Source: Anaeromyxobacter_A sp035636195
Lineage (GTDB): Bacteria; Myxococcota; Myxococcia; Myxococcales; Anaeromyxobacteraceae
Direction: 5' to 3'
DNA: 11,329 bases
NCBI GenBank assembly: GCA_035636195.1
Contig: DASPZP010000326.1
Span: forward strand, 1 to 11,329
In this document: positions 1-6,489 of the stretch, piece by piece
Layout of the letters: every line of letters starts with the position of its first letter
Numbering within the stretch: position 1 is the first letter of the stretch
The notes under the pieces: model-generated
What the model saw: only the letters and a program-made list of their open reading frames with translations
Told to the model about the DNA's origin: nothing
The model's database searches: none
Made by a program: the position numbers and the translations under genes

Positions 1-39
1 CGCGGTCGGAGGTCGCGGTCGGAGGTCGCGGTCGGAGGT
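1..39. repeat. 13-bp tandem repeat, three copies
   Basis: Three perfect copies of CGCGGTCGGAGGT lie head to tail from the first base of the window, followed by a partial fourth start (CGC). Because the array touches the window edge, its true length is unknown. It lies about 70 bp upstream of the birA start. Since 13 is not a multiple of 3, the array would shift frame with each unit if it were coding. It may be a simple slipped-strand repeat or the tail of a longer array. Confidence 0.8.
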
Positions 40-107
40 CGCACGGCGGTCGCGCTCGAACCCGGCCGCCCTTCCAGTCGCGCGCAGGACAGGGCACAAT
101 CTCCGAC

Positions 108-1109
108 ATGCCCGAGCCCGGCCGCAGCGGCAGCGAGGAGCTGGTGCTGGCCTTCCTGGCCGACGCGAGCGACGAGTTCGTCTCCGGCGAGGCCATCAGC
201 GACAAGCTCGGACTCTCCCGCGCCGCGGTGTGGAAGCACGTCAATGCGCTCCGCGCGCAGGGCTACCGCATCGATGCCGTACCGGCGCGCGGCTACCGGC
301 TGGTCGAGATCCCGGACCGGCTTGGCGAGCTCGAGCTCCGGCCGCTCCTCAACACACATGACCTCGGCGCGGCGCTGCATTGGTACGCCGAGGTCGGGTC
401 GACGAACGACGTCGCGAAGCGGCTCGCCGAGGAGGGCGCTGCCCACGGAGAGGTGGTGCTGGCGGAGGCGCAGAGCGCCGGGCGCGGGCGTCGCGGCCGG
501 GCGTGGGCCTCGCCCCCGGGCAGGAGCGTCTACCTCTCCATCGTCCTCCGGCCGGAGCTGCCGCCCACGCGCGCGCCAGAGCTGACCCTGCTCGCCGCGG
601 TCGCCATCTGCCAGGCAGTGCGGCAGGCGGGGATCGCCGCAGCCGAGATCAAGTGGCCGAACGACGTCATGGCGGGCGGTCGCAAGGTGGCGGGCATCCT
701 GACCGAGATGGCGGCCGAGATGGAGCGGGTGCAGTGGGTGGTGCTCGGGATCGGCGTCAACGTGAACGGCGGGGCGGAGGACTTCCCGCCCGAGCTGCGC
801 GCCATCGCCACCACCCTCGCGGCGGAGCGGGGGAGCCCGGTGCCGCGAGTGCTCTTCACCGCCGCCCTGCTGGCGTCGCTGGAGGGCTGGCTGGACCGCC
901 ATGCCGCCGAGGGGTTCGCGCCGGTGCGCGCCGCCTGGCGCGAGCTGTCCGGGACGATCGGGCGCGAGGTGCGCGTCCGGAACGGGCCGGAGGAGCTCAC
1001 CGGCCGGGCCGAGGACATCGACGAGGCGGGGGCGCTCCTCGTCCGGACCGCGTCCGGGGTCCAGCGGGTGCTGGCGGGCGACGTCGAGATCCTGCCGCCG
1101 ACCCCCTAA
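108..1109 (+). CDS. birA: Bifunctional biotin-[acetyl-CoA-carboxylase] ligase / biotin operon repressor BirA
   Basis: This enzyme activates biotin with ATP to biotinyl-5'-AMP and transfers it to the target lysine of biotin carboxyl carrier proteins in the cytoplasm. The 333-residue length matches the long, DNA-binding form (E. coli BirA is 321). A winged helix-turn-helix occupies about residues 10-65 (SRAAVWKHVNAL at 37-48). The catalytic domain has STN at 98-100, the biotinyl-AMP loop GRGRRGR at 125-131, KWPND at 182-186 with the conserved lysine K182, GRKVAGIL at 191-198 and GIGVNVN at 214-220. A C-terminal SH3-like domain covers about 283-330. The HTH suggests it also represses biotin genes, but none lie here and no biotin-type operator is visible. 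ATG 108 has no clear Shine-Dalgarno sequence. A GTG at 144 has GAGGAG only 3 nt upstream, but starting there would shorten the N-terminus beyond the family norm. Confidence 0.96.
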   Translation: MPEPGRSGSEELVLAFLADASDEFVSGEAISDKLGLSRAAVWKHVNALRAQGYRIDAVPARGYRLVEIPDRLGELELRPLLNTHDLGAALHWYAEVGSTNDVAKRLAEEGAAHGEVVLAEAQSAGRGRRGRAWASPPGRSVYLSIVLRPELPPTRAPELTLLAAVAICQAVRQAGIAAAEIKWPNDVMAGGRKVAGILTEMAAEMERVQWVVLGIGVNVNGGAEDFPPELRAIATTLAAERGSPVPRVLFTAALLASLEGWLDRHAAEGFAPVRAAWRELSGTIGREVRVRNGPEELTGRAEDIDEAGALLVRTASGVQRVLAGDVEILPPTP

Positions 1110-1145
1110 ATTGACCCTGAGGAGGGCCACGGCTACGCTCTCGCC

Positions 1146-1910
1146 GTGCTGCTCGCCGTCGACGTCGGCAATACCAACACGGTGCTGGGGGCCTTCGAGG
1201 GGAAGGTCCTGCGGCAGCACTGGCGCGTCGAGACGAGCCACCGCCGGACCGCCGACGAGTACGGCATCCAGGTGCGGGAGCTCTTCGCGGCCGGAGGGAT
1301 CGATCCGCGGGCCGTGGACGCTGTCGTCGTCTCGAGCGTCGTGCCGCCGCTCACCTTCGCGCTCACCGGCATGAGCGAGCGCTACTTCGGCGCGAAGCCG
1401 CTCTTCGTCGGCCCCGGCGTGAAGACTGGCTTGCCCATCCTCTACGACGACCCGCGCGAGGTGGGCGCCGATCGCATCGTGAACGCCGTCGCCGCGTGGG
1501 ACCGCTGGGCGTGCGGCATGATCGTGGTCGACTTCGGGACGGCCACCACCTTCGATGCCGTGTCGCCGCGCGGTGAGTACCTCGGCGGCGCCATCGCGCC
1601 CGGGGTCGGGATCTCCATGGACGCGCTCTTCCGGCATGCCTCCAAGCTCCCGGAGGTGGAGTTCGCCCGCCCGCCGCACGTGGTGGGCAAGAACACCGTC
1701 GCCTCCATCCAGAGCGGCCTCGTCTACGGCTACGTCGGGCTGGTCGATGGCATCTGCGCCCGCATGACCGAGGAGCTTGGGTTCTCGCCGCGGGTGGTCG
1801 CCACCGGCGGGCTGGCGCCGCTCATCGCCGGGGTGTCGAGGTCGATCGCGGAGGTCGACGAGCACCTGACCCTCAACGGACTCCGCCTCATCCACGAGCG
1901 AAATCGATGA
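1146..1910 (+). CDS. coaX: Type III pantothenate kinase CoaX
   Basis: CoaX phosphorylates pantothenate to 4'-phosphopantothenate, the first committed step of coenzyme A synthesis in the cytoplasm. The 254-residue protein has the full acetate/sugar-kinase-fold signature of the family: the phosphate loop VDVGNTNT at 5-12, GADR at 107-110 with the family's catalytic aspartate D109, DFGTATT at 129-135, GGAIAPG at 147-153 and ATGG at 219-222. Length is normal (usually about 255-260). The start is GTG. A GAGGAGG Shine-Dalgarno-like motif sits at 1119-1125, about 20 nt upstream, which is farther than ideal, but no closer in-frame start exists and the family N-terminus begins right at this residue. 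It follows birA after 36 nt, an arrangement common in many bacteria, and ends in an ATGA overlap with the next gene. Confidence 0.96.
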   Translation: MLLAVDVGNTNTVLGAFEGKVLRQHWRVETSHRRTADEYGIQVRELFAAGGIDPRAVDAVVVSSVVPPLTFALTGMSERYFGAKPLFVGPGVKTGLPILYDDPREVGADRIVNAVAAWDRWACGMIVVDFGTATTFDAVSPRGEYLGGAIAPGVGISMDALFRHASKLPEVEFARPPHVVGKNTVASIQSGLVYGYVGLVDGICARMTEELGFSPRVVATGGLAPLIAGVSRSIAEVDEHLTLNGLRLIHERNR

Positions 1911-2473
1911 CCGACGGAGCGCGGAGCGGCCGCGAGCGCCTGACGCCGCCGGAGGCGATCACCTCCTTCGACGAGGGCCTGCAACGCTACCGCGAAGGGG
2001 ACGCGGTGGCGGCCCACGCGCTCTTCGAGCGCGCGCACCGGCGGGCGCCCTTCGACGCCCGGCTGATGTCCTGGTACGGCCTGACCCTCGTCATGGTGGA
2101 GCGGAACTCGAACCTCGGCATGCTCTTCTGCGACCAGTCGCTGCGCATGACAGGCCCCGATGCAGAGCTGCTCCTCAACCAGGCGCGGGCGCACCTCGCC
2201 CTGGGGCAGCGCGACCGGGCGGTGCGATCCGTCATCCGCGGCCTGGCGGCGGCGCCGTTCGACCCGGCGCTCAAGGCGGCACAGACGAGCATGGGCTGGC
2301 GACGCAAGCCCGTCCTGCCGTTCCTGCACCGGAACAACCCCATCAATCGCTGGCTGGGCAAGCTCCGCCACAAGTGGTCCCGCCGCATGAACCCGGTGCC
2401 GGAGGTCTCCCCGATGATGCTGGGGCTCCTCCCGCCGGCAGGCCCGGGCGAACCCCCGCCGCGGAGCGAGTGA
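1907..2473 (+). CDS. TPR-like protein of unknown function
   Basis: The 188-residue protein has no signal peptide or membrane segment. It contains helix-turn-helix pairs in the style of tetratricopeptide repeats: about residues 15-50 (FDEGLQRYREGDAVAAHALF, then ERAHRRAP), 53-80, and 86-120 (LLNQARAHLALGQRDRAVRS). The residues at these positions (small residues at helix crossings, a proline near the repeat end) fit TPR, suggesting a protein-binding scaffold. The C-terminus (about 125-188) is basic and then proline-rich. Its ATG overlaps the coaX stop (ATGA), and its stop overlaps the next start by one base, so translation of the three genes is probably coupled. The specific role and partner are unknown. 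Being coupled to the following helical-repeat gene suggests, but does not show, that they work together. Confidence 0.85.
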   Translation: MTDGARSGRERLTPPEAITSFDEGLQRYREGDAVAAHALFERAHRRAPFDARLMSWYGLTLVMVERNSNLGMLFCDQSLRMTGPDAELLLNQARAHLALGQRDRAVRSVIRGLAAAPFDPALKAAQTSMGWRRKPVLPFLHRNNPINRWLGKLRHKWSRRMNPVPEVSPMMLGLLPPAGPGEPPPRSE

Positions 2474-3600
2474 TGGAGCTGCCGTTCCCGCTCGAGGCGC
2501 TCCCGAAGCCCCTGCAGAAGCACGCCGACCCCAAGGCGCCTGCGCCGCTCCGCATGATGGGGGCGAAGGGCCTCGTGCCCGCGGTGGCGCCGCTGGACCT
2601 CGTGACGCTCCTCTTCGTGCTCACGTTCGACGAGGACGAGCAGGTGCGCGCCACCGCCGCCAGGACCGCTGACGGCCTGCCGGACAAGATCTATGGCGTG
2701 GCGCTCCGCTCGGACGGGCTGCGGAGCGAGGTGATCGACTGGCTGGCCGAGCGGCTCGCCACCAAGGACGCGGCGCTGGAGCTCGTGCTCCTCAACCCCG
2801 CGACCCGCGACGAGACGGTGGCCCGGCTGGCGCCCGTGGTGTCGCAGCCCCTGGCCGAGATCGTCCGCCAGAACGAGCTCCGCCTCCTCCGGCACGACGA
2901 CATCATCCGCGGGCTGTGCCGCAACCCGAGCGCGCTCGCCTCGACGGTGGACGGCGCCTGCGAGTTCTGCGTCCGCAACGGTCTCACGCTGCTCGACGTG
3001 CCGCAGCTCGTCGAGGCCCACCAGCGCATCCACGGGGTCGATCCGACGGCCAAGCCGCCCGAGGACACCGCCCAGCAGGTCATGCAGGACTACGCCGCCG
3101 AGCTGGCGCAGGAGGCGCAGCCGGTCACCCAGGCGGAGACGCCGGCCGAGGAGCAGAAGAAGCTCAACATGACGCAGCGGGTGCTGCGCATGTCGGTGGC
3201 GGAGAAGATCAAGCTCGCGACGCTCGGCAACAAGGAGGCGCGGACGTTGCTCCTGCGCGACTCGAACAAGCTCGTCTGCATGGCGGCGGTGACGAGCCCG
3301 CGCATCACCGACGGGGAGGTGATGACGCTCGCCAACTCGCGCACGCTCAACGCCGAGGTGCTGCGGCACATCTACTCGAACCGCGAGTACCTCAAGATCT
3401 ACGCCATCAAGATGTCGATCGTGAAGAACCCCAAGGTCCCGCTGCCGACCGCGCTCAAGTTCTTGTACACGCTGCAGGAGAAGGACATCAAGGAGCTGGC
3501 GCGCGACCGGAACGTGCCGCAGACCATCCAGTCTCAGGCCAAGGCGTGGCTGCTGAAGAAGGAGGCGGCCAACAAGGGCCCCTCCTCCGGCAAGCACTGA
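2473..3600 (+). CDS. Uncharacterised helical-repeat (HEAT/ARM-like) protein
   Basis: The start chosen is ATG 2473, which overlaps the preceding stop as TGATG and has GGAG 6 nt upstream (2463-2466). An in-frame ATG at 2374 would add 33 proline/glycine-rich residues lying wholly inside the upstream gene and is unlikely. The 375-residue protein is soluble and almost all helical. The N-terminal part (about 40-190) has HEAT-like helix pairs with motifs such as LLNPATRDETV (106-116). An acidic, glutamine-rich linker follows (about 195-230). The C-terminal block (232-362) has the strongly patterned segment KIKLATLGNKEARTLLLRD (245-263) and several short NP/SPR/SNR repeat turns. I recall similar proteins from other delta-proteobacterial-type genomes, always without a known function. 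By analogy with HEAT-type proteins it probably binds another protein. No catalytic motif is visible. Confidence 0.85.
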   Translation: MELPFPLEALPKPLQKHADPKAPAPLRMMGAKGLVPAVAPLDLVTLLFVLTFDEDEQVRATAARTADGLPDKIYGVALRSDGLRSEVIDWLAERLATKDAALELVLLNPATRDETVARLAPVVSQPLAEIVRQNELRLLRHDDIIRGLCRNPSALASTVDGACEFCVRNGLTLLDVPQLVEAHQRIHGVDPTAKPPEDTAQQVMQDYAAELAQEAQPVTQAETPAEEQKKLNMTQRVLRMSVAEKIKLATLGNKEARTLLLRDSNKLVCMAAVTSPRITDGEVMTLANSRTLNAEVLRHIYSNREYLKIYAIKMSIVKNPKVPLPTALKFLYTLQEKDIKELARDRNVPQTIQSQAKAWLLKKEAANKGPSSGKH

Positions 3601-3608
3601 CGGTCGAA

Positions 3609-3644
3609 CCCTCTCCCCCGCCGGGGAGTGGGCCGGGCGAGGGG
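3609..3644 (+). repeat. GC-rich hairpin element ahead of murJ
   Basis: The 52-nt gap before murJ holds a 6-bp perfect stem CTCCCC (3613-3618) / GGGGAG (3623-3628) with loop CGCC, framed by CCCTC at 3609-3613 and GAGGG at 3639-3643. The style resembles short interspersed CCCTC/GAGGG palindromes found many times in high-GC genomes. It could also act as a weak transcription attenuator between the coupled cluster and murJ. There is no T-run, so it is not called a terminator. Confidence 0.5.
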
Positions 3645-3652
3645 CGGCAGGC

Positions 3653-5260
3653 GTGACGGAGCCGACGAAGACCGCGACGCCCGTCCGCATGGCGCGCGCC
3701 CTGTGGATCAGCGCCGCCACCATGGCCTCCCGCGTGCTCGGGCTCGTCCGCGATCAGCTCTTCGCGGCGCTGGTGGGGGCGAACGCCTTCTCCGACGCCT
3801 ACATCGCGGCCTTCCGCATCCCGAACCTGCTCCGCGACCTCTTCGCCGAGGGCGCGCTCTCGGCCGCCTTCATCCCTACCTTCGCCGACTACCACCGGAA
3901 TCGCGGCGCCGCCGACGCCTTCCGGCTGGGCAACCTCGTCCTCGGCCTCATCACGGCGGTGGTGGGCGCGGTCACGCTGCTGGGCGTCCTCTTCGCGGCG
4001 CAGGTGGTGGCGCTCATCGCGCCGGGGTTCTCCGAGCAGTGGACGCTGACGGTGCTGCTGACGCGCATCATGATGCCCTTCCTCCTGCTCGTCTCGCTGT
4101 CGGCGGCGGTGATGGGCATGCTGAACGCCCAGTCGCGCTTCACCGCGCCGGCCCTGGCGCCGGCGCTCTTCAACGTCGGATCGATCGCGGTCGGCCTCGG
4201 GCTGTGGGCCGCCGGCGCCGGGCCCGAGCGCGCGGTGGTGGGCTGGTCGGCGGGTACGCTCTTCGGCGGGCTCCTGCAGGTCCTGGCGCAGGTGCCCAGC
4301 CTGCGCCAGACCGGGTTCCGCTTCCGGCCGCGGCTCGCCGGCGCGCTCGCCGAGCCGGGCGTGCGGCGTATCGGCCGGCTCATGGGCGCGGCCGTCGTCG
4401 GCCTCTCGGCGACGCAGGTGAACATCGTCGTCAACACCATCTTCGCCTCGCACCAGCGCGGCGCGGTGAGCTGGCTCAACTACGCCTTCCGCCTGATGCA
4501 GTTCCCGCTGGGGGTGTTCGGCGTCGCCATCGCCACCGTGGCCGGCGCGGGGATAGCTCAGAAGGCGGCCGCGCGCGACCTGCCCGCCGTCAAGGAGACC
4601 ATGGGCGCCGCCCTGCGGATGGTGGCGTTCCTGAACGTCCCCTCGGCGGTGGGGCTGATGGTGCTGGCCGAGCCCATCATCGGGCTCATCTACCAGCACG
4701 GCCGCTTCGGCCCCTCCGACACCGCCGCCACCGCCCAGGCGCTCCTCTGCTACGCGATCGGGCTCTACGCGTACTCGGGGGTGAAGGTGTTCGCGCCCGC
4801 CTTCTACGCGCTCGACCAGGCGCGGGTACCTGTCGTGGGGAGCTTCCTCGGCATGGCCAGCAACGTGGCACTCAACCTGGCGCTCTATCCGGTCCTCGGG
4901 TTCAGTGGAGTCGCGCTCGGGACGTCCCTCGCGGCGACGGTGAACTTCGCCGTCCTCTGGTTCGCGTGGCGAAGGCGGTACGGCGGCCTGGGCGGCACGG
5001 GGGTCGTCCCCCAGCTCGGGCGCGTCCTCGCCGCGTCCGCGGCGCTGGCGCTCACCGCCTGGGGCGTCCGGATCGGGCTGGCGAGGACCTTGCCAGCGCA
5101 TGGCCTCACCCGCCAGCTGGCCCTGGCGCTCGTGCCCATCGCCGCCGGGGCCGGGGTGTACTTCGCGCTGGCGCGCGTGCTCGGGATCGCCGAGATGGCC
5201 GAGCTCGCGCGCGCAGCGCGGCGCCGACGCCCTGGCGCTCGCCCGACGGCACGTCCCTGA
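3653..5260 (+). CDS. murJ: Lipid II flippase MurJ (MviN family)
   Basis: MurJ moves the lipid-linked peptidoglycan precursor lipid II across the inner membrane. The 535-residue protein is the normal family size and hydrophobic throughout, consistent with about 14 transmembrane helices of the MOP exporter superfamily. The diagnostic N-terminal stretch is present: SRVLGLVRD (26-34), then FSDAYIAAFRIPNLLRDLFA (46-65) and EGALSAAFIPTF (66-77), with the arginines known to matter in MurJ. A second conserved region lies at about 257-296 (NIVVNTIFA, then FRLMQFPLGVFGVAIATV at 279-296). The C-terminus is a short arginine-rich tail. The GTG start has GAGGGG (3639-3644) 8 nt upstream. It follows the helical-repeat gene after 52 nt in the same orientation and may be co-transcribed. 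Nothing looks broken or unusual. Confidence 0.97.
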   Translation: MTEPTKTATPVRMARALWISAATMASRVLGLVRDQLFAALVGANAFSDAYIAAFRIPNLLRDLFAEGALSAAFIPTFADYHRNRGAADAFRLGNLVLGLITAVVGAVTLLGVLFAAQVVALIAPGFSEQWTLTVLLTRIMMPFLLLVSLSAAVMGMLNAQSRFTAPALAPALFNVGSIAVGLGLWAAGAGPERAVVGWSAGTLFGGLLQVLAQVPSLRQTGFRFRPRLAGALAEPGVRRIGRLMGAAVVGLSATQVNIVVNTIFASHQRGAVSWLNYAFRLMQFPLGVFGVAIATVAGAGIAQKAAARDLPAVKETMGAALRMVAFLNVPSAVGLMVLAEPIIGLIYQHGRFGPSDTAATAQALLCYAIGLYAYSGVKVFAPAFYALDQARVPVVGSFLGMASNVALNLALYPVLGFSGVALGTSLAATVNFAVLWFAWRRRYGGLGGTGVVPQLGRVLAASAALALTAWGVRIGLARTLPAHGLTRQLALALVPIAAGAGVYFALARVLGIAEMAELARAARRRRPGARPTARP

Positions 5261-5360
5261 GCGGACCGGACCGGCGCACGCCCCGGGCGCGGGCTTCTCC
5301 GCACACCGGCACCGCATACCTTACCCGCGACGCTCTTTCTGCCGCGGAGGAGAAATGGCC

Positions 5361-5570
5361 ATGAATGGGAGCAGGGACGTGACCGAGGGCGCGCGCGATG
5401 CGATGCGCCAGGTCCAGGGCAAGGTGACCGATGGGATGGAGGGCCTGCGCAGCTACGCGGATACGGCTGACAACACCATCCGCGAGTTCGCGCGCGAGCG
5501 GCCGATGGTCGCCATCGCGTGCGCCGTCGGGATCGGCTTCATCATCGGGCGGCTCGCGTCTCGGGCCTAG
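5361..5570 (+). CDS. Small DUF883/YqjD-like membrane-anchored protein
   Basis: This is a 69-residue protein with a polar, helical N-terminal part (about 1-45, amphipathic, several charged residues) and one C-terminal transmembrane helix (about 49-65). The REFARERPMV lead-in and the glycine-patterned GIGFIIGRL end match the C-terminal signature of DUF883 proteins (ElaB/YqjD/YgaM in E. coli), which are inner-membrane tail-anchored proteins; YqjD is reported to bind ribosomes in stationary phase. GGAGGAG at 5346-5352 lies 8 nt before ATG 5361. An in-frame ATG at 5355 (71 residues) is possible but only 2-4 nt from that motif. The gene begins 100 nt after murJ and is followed after 12 nt by a gene of the same style, forming a pair. 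Confidence 0.85.
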   Translation: MNGSRDVTEGARDAMRQVQGKVTDGMEGLRSYADTADNTIREFARERPMVAIACAVGIGFIIGRLASRA

Positions 5571-5582
5571 GGAGCTGCGGAC

Positions 5583-5933
5583 ATGGCGGATGTGATCAGC
5601 TCGATGGATCCACAGGAGATCGCCCAGGCGGTCTCGGCGGTGAAGGACCAGGTCGTCCGGGTGGTGCAGCAGGCCGGGGAGCAGCTCGAGGTCGAGCGGC
5701 GGATGCACGAGAATCCGTGGATGGTGCTCGGCATCGCGGCCGGCGCCGGCTTCCTCCTCGGCGGCGGGCTCTGGCCCGCGCTTCGGCCCATCGTGAAGGC
5801 CACCGCGCGCGCGGCGCTCTCTCCTGCCAACCTGGTCGCCATCGCGGCGGCGTTCGGTGCCATGAAGGCGGCGCAGGGCGGGGGCGAGGATGCCGGGGGC
5901 GACGGCGCCGAGGCCGCCCCCACGTCTCACTAG
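5583..5933 (+). CDS. Second DUF883-like membrane protein, paired with the preceding gene
   Basis: The protein has 116 residues. The N-terminal 40 residues form an amphipathic charged helix (VKDQVVRVVQQ at 20-30, EQLEVERR at 33-40). A transmembrane helix with glycine zipper spacing follows (about 44-63, ENPWMVLGIAAGAGFLLGGG). The ENPW lead-in is close to the DUF883 consensus. Unlike typical members, the chain continues: a second, weaker hydrophobic stretch lies at about 80-97, and a Gly/Asp/Glu-rich tail ends the protein. GGAG (5571-5574) is 8 nt before the ATG. Together with the preceding gene it resembles the yqjD-type small-membrane-protein clusters of enterobacteria, which are stress- and stationary-phase-linked. 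That role is inference here. Confidence 0.85.
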   Translation: MADVISSMDPQEIAQAVSAVKDQVVRVVQQAGEQLEVERRMHENPWMVLGIAAGAGFLLGGGLWPALRPIVKATARAALSPANLVAIAAAFGAMKAAQGGGEDAGGDGAEAAPTSH

Positions 5934-6083
5934 GCGGCCGAGCGACACCCTCATCCGCCAGACGCGAGCTCAGGCAGGCGGGCAGGCGAGCGAGGGCCTG
6001 ATGCTCGACGCTTGATCGCACGCATGGTATGAGCCCAACCCCACCGCGCACAGAGCACCTCACACCCGAAGCGGCCACGGTGG

Positions 6084-6097
6084 GGCCGGTAGCTTGC
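6084..6097 (+). promoter_or_regulatory. Possible sigma54-type promoter
   Basis: GGC at 6084-6086 and TTGC at 6094-6097 keep the GG-N10-GC spacing needed for a -24/-12 sigma54 promoter. The -12 half (TTGC) is good and the -24 half is poor (GGGGC rather than TGGCAC). Transcription would begin near 6109, just before the hairpin and start of the STAS gene. Sigma54 is widely used in myxobacteria, but this match could be chance in GC-rich DNA. Confidence 0.25.
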
Positions 6098-6122
6098 CTG
6101 GATGACGGGCGCTGCCCAGGTT

Positions 6123-6145
6123 GCGAGGAGCGGAACCTCGCGAGG
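6123..6145 (+). promoter_or_regulatory. Hairpin/palindrome overlapping the STAS gene ribosome binding site
   Basis: GCGAGG occurs at 6123-6128 and again at 6140-6145, and CCTCGC at 6136-6141 can pair with either copy. With the first copy it forms a 6-bp stem with loop AGCGGAA. With the second it makes the 10-bp palindrome CCTCGCGAGG (6136-6145). The second GCGAGG carries the GAGGA Shine-Dalgarno motif (6142-6146) of the STAS gene, so the two pairings would expose or cover it. Alternatively it is a protein-binding dyad. Confidence 0.4.
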
Positions 6146-6151
6146 ACTCCC

Positions 6152-6475
6152 ATGATGCGCGTGACGAGCAGCTCGGCCGGCGAGGAATTGATCCAGGTCG
6201 ATGGGACCTTCGACGCGGTGGCGGCCTGGAATGTGCGGAAGCGCTTGCGTGAGGTCCCGTCCGACGTGCGGGTCGTCCTCGACTTCACGCGGGTCAAGGA
6301 GTTCCTCGACCTGGGCGTGGCGGTGGTCGCCCCGGGCCTCCTCGATCGCGACGGTCCGCGCGTGAGCGTGCGCGGGCTGCGCCAGCACCAGCACCGCATG
6401 TTCCGCTACTTCGGCGTGGACGTCGGCGCAGCCATGAGCGGCTCGGCGGCCGCGGAGGGCGACGCCAGCGCCTGA
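6152..6475 (+). CDS. STAS-domain protein (anti-anti-sigma-factor-like), serine-less
   Basis: This is a 107-residue protein with the layout of a single STAS domain: an N-terminal strand (EELIQVDGTF at 11-20), a helix (WNVRKRLRE at 26-34), the central strand VRVVLDFTRV (39-48) and a helix after FLDLGVAVV (51-59). In SpoIIAA-type proteins the segment after the central strand reads DSSGLG, and the serine is the phosphorylation site. Here it is DLGV, with no Ser or Thr from residue 47 to 71. It therefore cannot be switched by the usual serine kinase at that site. The start chosen is ATG 6152 (or 6155), with GAGGA at 6142-6146. An upstream in-frame ATG at 6029 (148 residues) lacks a ribosome binding site and adds an unlike, Cys- and Pro-containing leader. 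No partner kinase or sigma factor is adjacent on this strand. It is convergent with the next gene, with only 14 nt between stops. Confidence 0.75.
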   Translation: MMRVTSSSAGEELIQVDGTFDAVAAWNVRKRLREVPSDVRVVLDFTRVKEFLDLGVAVVAPGLLDRDGPRVSVRGLRQHQHRMFRYFGVDVGAAMSGSAAAEGDASA

Positions 6476-6489
6476 CGCCGCTGTCCGCG

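Noticed and set aside
72..100. Possible promoter TTCCAG-N17-CACAAT before birA
   Set aside because: The -35 matches only 2 of 6 and the start point would fall at the ATG itself. This could mean a leaderless mRNA but is not strong enough to annotate.
4549..4565. A tRNA-like start (GGGGATAGCTCAG followed by AAGG) on the plus strand
   Set aside because: It lies inside murJ, codes for normal MurJ residues (AGAGIAQKA), and no anticodon arm, T-arm or matching acceptor strand follows at the right distance.
1987..5317. Very long open frames on the minus strand (578 and 609 codons) opposite the birA-murJ block
   Set aside because: They are His/Arg/Glu-rich antisense shadows created by strong G/C third-position bias, match no family, and overlap well-supported genes.
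5973..5988. Direct repeat GGCAGGCG twice
   Set aside because: Two 8-bp copies in GC-rich non-coding DNA are expected by chance, and no array or attachment-site structure is visible.
6029..6151. In-frame upstream start (ATG 6029) for the STAS gene, with a CPGC motif
   Set aside because: It has no Shine-Dalgarno sequence, the added 41 residues are unlike a STAS protein, and the region reads better as a leader with a hairpin. A small Cys-bearing extension cannot be fully excluded.
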